Shown here: piece by piece, positions 1 to 5,481 of the stretch | How the letters are laid out: every line of letters begins with the position of its first letter | How positions within the stretch are numbered: position 1 is the first letter of the stretch | From: JAZNBI01 sp045586995 | GTDB lineage: Bacteria; Bacillota; Clostridia; Oscillospirales; CAG-272 | Length of the DNA: 15,568 nt | Assembly: GCA_045586995.1 (NCBI GenBank) | Contig: JAZNBI010000117.1 | Coordinates: 1-15,568 of the forward strand | Direction: 5' to 3' | Notes under the pieces: generated by a model | The model's input: the letters and a program-made list of their open reading frames with translations, nothing else | What the model was told of the DNA's origin: nothing | Database searches by the model: none | Translations under genes and position numbers: made by a program

Positions 1-2
1 AA

Positions 3-635
3 ATAACTATTATGTCTTATGATATTTCATACGCTCGGTTGCTGCAAATCGTGCTTGAAGAAAAAAATTATTCTGTGGTTATATCTCAAAATCCAATCGG
101 CTCACAGACCGTAATATACGATATTGACTCTATGGGCGAAAAAGCTCTGCCCGAAAAGTGCCAAATAATTGCATTTTCGTCCTGCGAAAGGGCTGTCGGA
201 GAGAAAACGAAGGTAAAATGCAAGCTTATTTTGCACCGTCCGTTTCCGATAAACGACCTTTTGCGAGCCGTTTCGGAGTCATCCTCCGACAACGCGTCCC
301 TGGCGTTTAATTCAACGAATACAAGCCGACACGAGCTTCGCCTTCGAAAAGACGAATCGGATATTTTATACAACGGACTCTCGGTAAAGCTTACCGTCAA
401 CGAATATAAAATTTTCGAGCATCTGCTTGAAAACCGTTTCCGCACGGTCACGCGCGACGAGCTTTGGAATGTAATAGGCGATAACGGAAACGGTAATATT
501 ATAGACGTATATATCTGTTATCTTCGCAAAAAGCTCACAAAGCTTGTTGACACTAATTTTATATGCTCGGTGCGAGGCGAGGGATATAAAATAAAAACCG
601 CCGAAATGACGGTTTTTGATGATAAAGCAACGTAA
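3..635 (+). CDS. OmpR-type response regulator with degenerate receiver, 5' end cut by window edge
   Basis: DNA-binding response regulator, presumably acting on transcription in the cytoplasm. The C-terminal half (about residues 105-200, counting from the ATG at 12) is an OmpR/PhoB winged helix: LTVNEYKIFEHLLENR, then VTRDELW, then VYICYLRKKL and the closing RGEGYKI hairpin. The first third resembles a receiver domain. The frame is open to the window edge, and the codons before the ATG read I-T-I. ITIMSYDISYARLL lines up with a canonical ILIVDDDPxIRxLL start, so the real start is probably a few codons upstream, outside the window. The usual acidic pair is replaced by Ser-Tyr (S2,Y3), a candidate phospho-acceptor D37 is kept (VIYDID), and the usual Lys before PF is Arg (HRPF). 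Phosphorylation is therefore doubtful. No kinase gene is visible. The next gene is 48 bases downstream on the same strand. Confidence 0.85.
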   Translation: MTIMSYDISYARLLQIVLEEKNYSVVISQNPIGSQTVIYDIDSMGEKALPEKCQIIAFSSCERAVGEKTKVKCKLILHRPFPINDLLRAVSESSSDNASLAFNSTNTSRHELRLRKDESDILYNGLSVKLTVNEYKIFEHLLENRFRTVTRDELWNVIGDNGNGNIIDVYICYLRKKLTKLVDTNFICSVRGEGYKIKTAEMTVFDDKAT

Positions 636-683
636 TTTTAAAAGAAAGAATGCTTTTGTTTTTCGAAAGCTACGGTTAAATTT

Positions 684-1793
684 ATGAAAAAAAGATTGCT
701 GTCGATAATAGCTTTGAGCGCGATGTTATTCGCATTTACGTCGTGTGATATACCGCCGTTCACAAATACATTTTTGCCGATTGCACCCGATGAGAATTCG
801 GATACGACTCCAAGCACTAACGAAGATCTCGACACCGAGAAGATAGTCCATACCGAAGTGTCGTCATATCTCTTTGAGGATATGGAATATGACCTGCTTT
901 TGCTAAAGGAAAAATATCCCGAAAGGTTATCGGTGGAATCGCTCGGAAAATCGGCTGACGGACGGGATATTTATCTTGCCGTGTTCGGAAACAAAAACGC
1001 CTCAAAGAAAATTATAATTCACGCAGGCATACACGGCAGAGAATATTTGACGCCGTTGCTCGTTATGAACCAGCTTGAATTTTATCTTGACAACTACGAA
1101 AAAAACACCTTTAACGGAATAGAATATTCAAATCTTTTTGAGGATATCGCCTTCTATATAATACCGATGGCAAATCCCGACGGAAACGCTCTCGCGCAGA
1201 ATGGAATTTCGGCAATTCACAGCGACGAGCTCAGGAAAATCATTCTGGACACACATCAAAGCGATATGCATCTGTATGACAACATTCAGAGCGACATAAA
1301 TACATATTTAAAATTTTGGAAGGCAAACGCGCGCGGCGTTGACCTCAATCGCAATTTTAACTCTAACTGGGCTAAAATAGGCGGCTCCACAATTCCCTGC
1401 TTTCGAAGCTATAAGGGGCCGTCTGCCGCATCCGAGCCCGAAACAAAGATTTTTGAAGCTCTCACAAAAAAGCTTCAAGGCCTCGTTGCCGTTATCTGCG
1501 TTCACTCGCAGGGAGAGGTTATCTATTGGGACTGCGGTCAGCCCGACGAGATAAGGATTCCGACGCTTTCGCTTGCATCCTTAGCATCCGACGTAACGGG
1601 TTATAAAATCGTATATTCGCAAAACGTCGACGCCTCTTACAGCGATTGGTGCGTGCTTGAGCAAAACGTTCCGGCAATAACGATTGAAATAGGAAATGGT
1701 TCAGGCAATTCCCTGCTTGAATTCGAGCAATTTGACAGTATATGGCAAAAGAACCATCTTCTTTGGGCGGCGCTTGCCGAAAATTATTCTTAA
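684..1793 (+). CDS. M14 family zinc carboxypeptidase, predicted lipoprotein
   Basis: Extracellular metallopeptidase of the M14 (carboxypeptidase A/T) family. In Firmicutes many M14 members cut peptidoglycan stem peptides such as gamma-D-Glu-meso-diaminopimelate; that substrate is inference here. Residues 1-21 form a lipoprotein signal with lipobox FTSC (Cys21), then an acidic Ser/Thr linker to about residue 55. The catalytic domain keeps every key element: HGRE gives zinc ligands H117 and E120, NPDG lies at 164-167, DLNRNF carries R223, the third zinc ligand is H274 (VHSQG), and the catalytic Glu is E335 (TIEIG). The length (369 residues) is normal for a secreted single-domain M14 enzyme. No strong ribosome site precedes the ATG, so it may be translated from a transcript that starts at the response regulator. 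Its stop lies one base from the spoIIR stop on the other strand. Confidence 0.92.
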   Translation: MKKRLLSIIALSAMLFAFTSCDIPPFTNTFLPIAPDENSDTTPSTNEDLDTEKIVHTEVSSYLFEDMEYDLLLLKEKYPERLSVESLGKSADGRDIYLAVFGNKNASKKIIIHAGIHGREYLTPLLVMNQLEFYLDNYEKNTFNGIEYSNLFEDIAFYIIPMANPDGNALAQNGISAIHSDELRKIILDTHQSDMHLYDNIQSDINTYLKFWKANARGVDLNRNFNSNWAKIGGSTIPCFRSYKGPSAASEPETKIFEALTKKLQGLVAVICVHSQGEVIYWDCGQPDEIRIPTLSLASLASDVTGYKIVYSQNVDASYSDWCVLEQNVPAITIEIGNGSGNSLLEFEQFDSIWQKNHLLWAALAENYS

Positions 1794-1794
1794 G

Positions 1795-2409
1795 TTAAGC
1801 GCCGAAAAGCTCTCCTACCGTTTCAAGAATTTTAAAGCGTATTTTATATTTTACGTTTTCTGTTTCGGTTATTATTCTGTATTGCTCCTCGGTAAATCCC
1901 GCCTCAATAAAGGCGCCCTCGTTGCTTTCGCGTACCGAACCCGTTGCCGCGCTCAGACAAAGCTGCGGAAATAAAACGCACCACCAATTTTTGCCGTGGG
2001 CATCACCTATCGAGATACGCATTGACAGATATTTTCCTGCGGGAAAGCAAACGCTCTCATAGCTTTTTGTTGGGTAATGCTCCTGTTCAAAGCTCACGCT
2101 CACAGGATAGGAATACCCCTCGGAGATTACGCAGTCCTGAGCTATCTGGTTGATTTTCATTCTGTTTTCCGATAACAGCCGGGCAGCTTCAGCTCGGGTT
2201 TCGCAATTTCCGACAAGCTCGGCAGCGTATATTATTACCGCATCGCGCACCTTCAGCTTTAGATTCTGGTCGTATTCTTCGTCGGAATTGGCAACCACGT
2301 GCAAGCGTATTACCTTGTCGTAAAGCTCATCCTCGCCGCGAATGGGCAAGAGCATAAGTACGGTTACAAAAATAAATGCTACAACTAAAAACACACCTGT
2401 TTTTCTCAA
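1795..2409 (-). CDS. spoIIR: Stage II sporulation protein R (SpoIIR)
   Basis: SpoIIR is made in the forespore, is exported to the intermembrane space and triggers the SpoIIGA protease to process pro-sigma-E in the mother cell. The 204-residue protein has an N-terminal signal or anchor segment (about residues 4-22, GVFLVVAFIFVTVLMLLPI). This is followed by family hallmarks: KVIRLHVVANSDEEYDQNLK, VRDAVI, then a C-terminal GKNWWCVLFPQLC block around residues 140-152. The start is a TTG at 2409-2407, with GGAGG at 2422-2418 and 8 bases of spacing. No ATG gives a better start. The upstream 102 bases separate it from the reductase gene, so it may be co-transcribed or have its own forespore promoter. 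I could not identify a convincing sigma-F promoter. Confidence 0.95.
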   Translation of the reverse strand: MRKTGVFLVVAFIFVTVLMLLPIRGEDELYDKVIRLHVVANSDEEYDQNLKLKVRDAVIIYAAELVGNCETRAEAARLLSENRMKINQIAQDCVISEGYSYPVSVSFEQEHYPTKSYESVCFPAGKYLSMRISIGDAHGKNWWCVLFPQLCLSAATGSVRESNEGAFIEAGFTEEQYRIITETENVKYKIRFKILETVGELFGA

Positions 2410-2417
2410 AATAAAGT

Positions 2418-2482
2418 CCTCCGTGATATGTTAATGAAATGTTCGGATTTTCCGCTACTTTATCATTGACCTTACACGGAGG
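2418..2482 (-). promoter_or_regulatory. Possible anti-Shine-Dalgarno pairing in spoIIR leader
   Basis: On the spoIIR-sense strand CCTCCGTG (2482-2475) is an exact 8-base complement of CACGGAGG (2425-2418), which contains the ribosome site of the TTG-started spoIIR. If the transcript begins upstream of 2482, for example as readthrough from the reductase gene, the two could pair and hide the ribosome site. The 49-base loop is long, so this is only a candidate. Confidence 0.3.
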
Positions 2483-2511
2483 GTTTATTCATTTTCAGAT
2501 ACAGAAACAAC

Positions 2512-3246
2512 TTAAACGGCAAATCCACCGTCAACTCCTATTATCTGTCCGGTGATAAAGGAGGCGGCATCGCTCGCCAAAAAGCACACGGCGTTTGCAA
2601 CGTCATCCGCGCTTCCTAGCCGACAAAGCGGTGTGCGTTCGCACAGTTCGGCAATATCGGCGGCGCTGTAGCCGCGATTCATATCGGTATCGATAACACC
2701 CGGCTCGATACAGTTGACGTTTATGCCCGAAGGTCCGAGCTCCTTTGCAAGCGCCTTTGTAAGCCCTTCTATTCCCGCCTTCGACGCGGAATAATGCACC
2801 TCGCACGAAGCACCCGTCTTTCCCCACATTGAGCCGATATTGATGATCTTTCCGCTATGATTTTGTATCATAAGCTTCGCGGCGGCAGATGAAAAATTAA
2901 ATACGCCTCCGAGATTTATATCAATCATATTTTTCCAATCAAGCTCGGAAATATCGGTAAAGAGCTTTTCTTGCGCGATGCCTGCATTGTTTACGAGTAT
3001 ATCGAGCCCGCCCAAGTAGTCTACCGCCTTTGCGAGAGCGGATTCTGCTTGCGAAAAAGATGACACGTCGGCGCAAACAGCAAGTGCGCCCGCCTCTTTT
3101 GCCAGCTCCTCGGCGGCTTGGCGGCTGTTCTTGTAAACAAAACAAACCCTGCATCCATAGCGCGCAAACGCGCGGACGCACGCTTCGCCTATACCCCTCG
3201 AGCCGCCTGTTATCAAAACCCTTTTTCCTTTAAGTAAATTAAACAT
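2512..3246 (-). CDS. FabG-like short-chain dehydrogenase/reductase, candidate EF-P 5-aminopentanone reductase (YmfI)
   Basis: Classical NAD(P)H-dependent SDR of 244 residues. Visible elements are the cofactor loop TGGSRGIG (13-20), NNAG (86-89), N111, the catalytic triad S139, Y152, K156, and EPGVIDTDM (181-189). By family it could be a 3-oxoacyl-ACP reductase, but no fatty acid synthesis gene is nearby. The stretch MWGKTGASCEVHYSASKAG (140-158) recalls Bacillus YmfI, which reduces the 5-aminopentanone on elongation factor P. I rate that role as plausible, from memory of the family and not from a search. The start ATG at 3246 has GGAGA six bases upstream and a perfect sigma-A promoter behind it. 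spoIIR lies 102 bases downstream on the same strand. Confidence 0.85.
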   Translation of the reverse strand: MFNLLKGKRVLITGGSRGIGEACVRAFARYGCRVCFVYKNSRQAAEELAKEAGALAVCADVSSFSQAESALAKAVDYLGGLDILVNNAGIAQEKLFTDISELDWKNMIDINLGGVFNFSSAAAKLMIQNHSGKIINIGSMWGKTGASCEVHYSASKAGIEGLTKALAKELGPSGINVNCIEPGVIDTDMNRGYSAADIAELCERTPLCRLGSADDVANAVCFLASDAASFITGQIIGVDGGFAV

Positions 3247-3275
3247 CTCATCTCTCCGATTATTTATTCAAAACA

Positions 3276-3304
3276 ATTATACTTTCATTTTGTTTTTATG
3301 TCAA
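3276..3304 (-). promoter_or_regulatory. Sigma-A promoter of the SDR gene
   Basis: TTGACA (3304-3299), a 17-base spacer and TATAAT (3281-3276) on the minus strand match the vegetative consensus at every position. The start site would be near 3269, leaving a leader of about 23 bases that holds the GGAGA ribosome site. Confidence 0.85.
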
Positions 3305-3363
3305 TAGCAATACGAAAACGAGTGGTGAAAAATTCAATTAATAAAAAACGACATTTTTCTGTA

Positions 3364-3389
3364 ACATATCCCCAAAACTCTCATAATAT
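3364..3389 (+). promoter_or_regulatory. Candidate sigma-K-type sporulation promoter
   Basis: AC (3364-3365), 16 bases, then CATAATAT (3382-3389) fits the Bacillus sigma-K pattern AC-N16/17-CATANNNTA except for the last base. It precedes a small peptide gene that resembles spore-layer peptides. No good TTGACA/TATAAT pair lies in the same place. The assignment is by pattern only. Confidence 0.45.
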
Positions 3390-3395
3390 GATATT

Positions 3396-3415
3396 GAAAG
3401 ACAAAAAAGTCTTTC
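3396..3415 (+). other. 5' leader hairpin of the 29-residue peptide gene
   Basis: GAAAGAC and GTCTTTC form a perfect 7-bp stem around a loop of six A. It lies 7 bases after the candidate -10 box, so it would sit at the extreme 5' end of the mRNA, where such stems often protect transcripts. Confidence 0.5.
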
Positions 3416-3441
3416 GCGAAGCTGTTAAGGGGGTAATATAA

Positions 3442-3531
3442 ATGGGAAATTGTTTATGCAATCTTTTCGATGATAACATTTGGATCATCATCATAGCTCT
3501 TCTTATTTTCAGTTGCTGCTGCAATTCATAA
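3442..3531 (+). CDS. 29-residue Cys-rich hydrophobic peptide, possible spore-layer protein
   Basis: Small gene that falls below usual gene-calling limits. The peptide begins MGNCLCNLFDDN, continues with one hydrophobic stretch (WIIIIALLIF, residues 14-23) and ends SCCCNS, so five of 29 residues are Cys. The acidic DD before the hydrophobic segment and the Cys cluster after it resemble short YjcZ-like or Cys-rich peptides found in spores of Firmicutes, but I cannot name a family. Support for translation is AAGGGGGT at 3427-3434, seven bases before the ATG. Support for a separate transcription unit is a sigma-K-like promoter and leader hairpin upstream and two hairpins downstream. It stands alone on the plus strand between minus-strand genes. 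The likely site is a membrane or the spore envelope; the function is unknown. Confidence 0.6.
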   Translation: MGNCLCNLFDDNIWIIIIALLIFSCCCNS

Positions 3532-3546
3532 GTAAATAAAAAAGGG

Positions 3547-3570
3547 GGGCTGCGTCATTGGCGCAGTCCC
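3547..3570 (+). terminator. First hairpin after the 29-residue gene
   Basis: CTGCG (3550-3554) pairs with CGCAG (3562-3566) around a 7-base loop, extended by GGG/CCC with one bulged T. There is no T run directly after it, so it is probably an accessory stem ahead of the main terminator. Confidence 0.5.
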
Positions 3571-3574
3571 TGCA

Positions 3575-3599
3575 AAAAAAGCCGACAATCGGCTTTTTT
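3575..3599. terminator. Bidirectional intrinsic terminator
   Basis: AAAAAAGCCGA, loop CAA, TCGGCTTTTTT is a perfect 11-bp stem with A and T runs, so it works on both strands. It ends the 29-residue gene from the left. From the right it ends the zinc-ribbon gene, whose stop is at 3615. Confidence 0.9.
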
Positions 3600-3614
3600 G
3601 ATGCTCGGAATTTA

Positions 3615-4250
3615 TTACTTCAAGGTTAAGCTTTCACAATTCAAAAACGCGTGCGCGCTCAATGAGTTGTCGGTGGGGATCGCCCGTTCGGCTCCGCATT
3701 TTGTACAGCGTATCTTCACTCCGTCCTCGGTAATTTCGCATTGATAGTCGCCTTCGTCTTGGCAACGGCAATGGATTTTACCCTCTGCGTCCAGATCCTT
3801 TATAACGAACATAACAATATCTAAAATTTGAGGGTCGGAGAACAGCTCCTTTTCGGCGTGAAGCACATCAAATCCGTCAACCCCGCTTTTTTCAAGCATA
3901 TCAAGAAGTTCAAGCTCGGTGCGGGCAAGCTCGGCTTTAACGTGGTTTGTTTCACCCATAAAGCAAATATTAATATTTGAATAAGGGCACGGCAGACAAA
4001 AAAGCTCTTTGCCGAAAAACAAAGACGAGCTGACCGTAAAAAAATGGGGCTTCGGACAAATAATGCAGGGTACGCTAAGTCGAACTTTTCCGTCCTTTGA
4101 ATATACGATTTCCATTTCGCTGTGCTTGCAATCGCATTTAAGCTTGATCATATCGGCGGAAAGCGCAAACAATCCGACCGCACTCATAACTCCTGCGCCG
4201 CAATGCGGACAGCGATAAGCCACTGTTGTCTGTTTTGCATCAAGAACCAT
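3615..4250 (-). CDS. Cysteine-rich zinc-ribbon protein of unknown function
   Basis: 211-residue soluble protein without signal peptide or membrane segment. I do not recognise a named family. Its Cys residues are arranged mostly in pairs typical of zinc ribbons: CPHCG (C14,C17), CDC (C39,C41), CIIC (C62,C65), CLPC (C85,C88), CRC (C161,C163) and CTKCG (C182,C185), plus singles at 96, 171 and 205. The middle (about 103-158) is Cys-free, acidic and probably helical. The layout suggests two or three ribbons on each side of a helical linker, hence metal, nucleic-acid or protein binding; that is inference. A GGAG lies about 9 bases before the ATG. It follows the foldase-like lipoprotein gene by 61 bases and is probably last in that transcript, before the terminator at 3575-3599. 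Confidence 0.75.
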   Translation of the reverse strand: MVLDAKQTTVAYRCPHCGAGVMSAVGLFALSADMIKLKCDCKHSEMEIVYSKDGKVRLSVPCIICPKPHFFTVSSSLFFGKELFCLPCPYSNINICFMGETNHVKAELARTELELLDMLEKSGVDGFDVLHAEKELFSDPQILDIVMFVIKDLDAEGKIHCRCQDEGDYQCEITEDGVKIRCTKCGAERAIPTDNSLSAHAFLNCESLTLK

Positions 4251-4311
4251 TTCAAATGCTCCGTTTAAAAAATTTTCTTTATCAGTTTATGCAAAAAGCA
4301 AATATTTTGCC

Positions 4312-5355
4312 CTACATATGAATTGAGTTTATTGCGCGGTTTGAAAAAGCCATATCATATTTATCGACGATCTCATCCGTCCAAGCTTTATAGCTCTGCT
4401 CCGTGAGCTCATCTATCGCATCCATAACGTATACGGGTCTGCCGTCGTCATAATAATAAACGATGCAATATCCGATGCTGGCGAGCAGCAATTCTTTATC
4501 GCCAAGCGCTCTGTCCGAAGCGTAGAGCCATTCATCAAGCGTGGATTCCGCATCACCCTTGCGCAGATCCGACATGACAAATTCCTCGTCATCCGAATAC
4601 TCCTCTACATATCTCTTAAAAACATCAAGTCCCTCGGGCGCATTTTTCACAAGAGAGTATACCTCCTGCGCCGTTTCGGTGGGAGTTTCATAGCCCTCTG
4701 ACGTTATCAGAACATAGTATAGGTTTCGAGTGGGCGTTTCGTCCTTTTCTTCCATTCCGAGCGCGTATTCTTCGATCTGCGAATCGGTTATCTGCCCGCG
4801 AAGCTCCTTACTCTTTTTATCGGATACCAATGATGCCAGGCGCTGAAGCTTAAAAATACTGCGCACGGTATCCTCGGTAACCCCCTCGGCATATATATTC
4901 TCGAGATATTCGGGGAGTGTCATTTTATAATAATCATTCGCGTAATACGTCATTTCTTGGACACAATACTCAATATAGTCAATATCGTCCTGACCAAGCT
5001 CGATTCCCTCGTCGTACGCCGCCTCGCAGGAAGCCAAAAGTATAAACACCTGCTCCTTAATATGCTCAACGACCTTATCATACCAAGTAAAGCTTTCATC
5101 ATATTGAAAATCCTTAGTCGAAACGCTGTCGTCAAAGCACGCCTGCATAACCTCGTCGCTCGCATTGTTGTTGTACAGATATGCATACTCCCAATCATAC
5201 GCAAGCATAGCAAGCATATTTTTATCTATTTCAAAATGCTCGCTTGCCACAGCGCAATCTCCGACTATTTTAGCTCTGACACCGCACGCGCTCGCGCTCA
5301 GCATGCATCCTAAAATCAAAATCGCGCAAATTACTTTTATAAAAATATTTTTCAT
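4312..5355 (-). CDS. Foldase-like lipoprotein, paralogue of the adjacent PpiC protein
   Basis: Predicted extracytoplasmic lipoprotein of 347 residues. I place the start at the ATG at 5355, which has GGAGAA upstream and opens directly into a lipoprotein signal (MKNIFIKVICAILILG, lipobox ASAC, Cys24). An upstream extension of the frame to 5451 runs through a structured intergenic repeat and is not credible. Residues 35-180 align by eye with residues 68-215 of the neighbouring PpiC protein: both have a Tyr-rich helix, FQYDESFTWYD (versus KYDDETTWYD), then CEAAYDEGIEL (versus CEAALDAGVQL). This is a SurA-N/PrsA-like chaperone module. The C-terminal third (NLYYVLI, then SDDEEF, then LGDKELL) looks like a decayed parvulin fold without a convincing active site. 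It is likely a surface chaperone without isomerase activity. The stop is TAG. Confidence 0.8.
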   Translation of the reverse strand: MKNIFIKVICAILILGCMLSASACGVRAKIVGDCAVASEHFEIDKNMLAMLAYDWEYAYLYNNNASDEVMQACFDDSVSTKDFQYDESFTWYDKVVEHIKEQVFILLASCEAAYDEGIELGQDDIDYIEYCVQEMTYYANDYYKMTLPEYLENIYAEGVTEDTVRSIFKLQRLASLVSDKKSKELRGQITDSQIEEYALGMEEKDETPTRNLYYVLITSEGYETPTETAQEVYSLVKNAPEGLDVFKRYVEEYSDDEEFVMSDLRKGDAESTLDEWLYASDRALGDKELLLASIGYCIVYYYDDGRPVYVMDAIDELTEQSYKAWTDEIVDKYDMAFSNRAINSIHM

Positions 5356-5401
5356 ATTAAAGTTCTCCGTTTTGGTAGAATAGCCGCATGAGAGTCGAAC
5401 C

Positions 5402-5466
5402 AAACGGCACGGAAAACGGCTCGCACGCAAAGAATTTTGCGAAACAGCCACCGACCCGTGCCGTTT
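5402..5466. repeat. Large nested stem-loop between the two foldase genes
   Basis: AAACGGCACGG (5402-5412) is an exact inverted copy of CCGTGCCGTTT (5456-5466). Inside are GGCT/AGCC (5418-5421, 5446-5449) and CGCAAA-GAAT-TTTGCG (5426-5441), joined by a symmetric 4x4 internal loop, so the whole folds as one long rod. On the plus strand it is followed by TTTTTATTTTTTT, which is terminator-like, yet both flanking genes are on the minus strand. It may be an antisense terminator, an mRNA processing or stabilising element, or a mobile palindrome. Confidence 0.7.
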
Positions 5467-5481
5467 TTATTTTTTTAATTA

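Noticed and set aside
2462..2490. Sigma-F-like promoter (GAATA-N14-GGTCAATGAT) ahead of spoIIR
   Set aside because: Expected from biology, but the -35 box differs from GYATA and the spacer is short, so the match is too weak to list as a feature.
5360..5400. tRNA-like 3' part on the minus strand (GGTTCGACTC followed by TCTACCA)
   Set aside because: The T-stem pairs poorly, no anticodon or D arm fits upstream, and the acceptor strand has no partner.
5356..5451. N-terminal extension of the foldase-like lipoprotein up to an ATG at 5451
   Set aside because: It would place 32 Arg/Ser-rich residues before a clear lipoprotein signal, runs through the nested stem-loop, and the internal ATG at 5355 has a good GGAGAA site.
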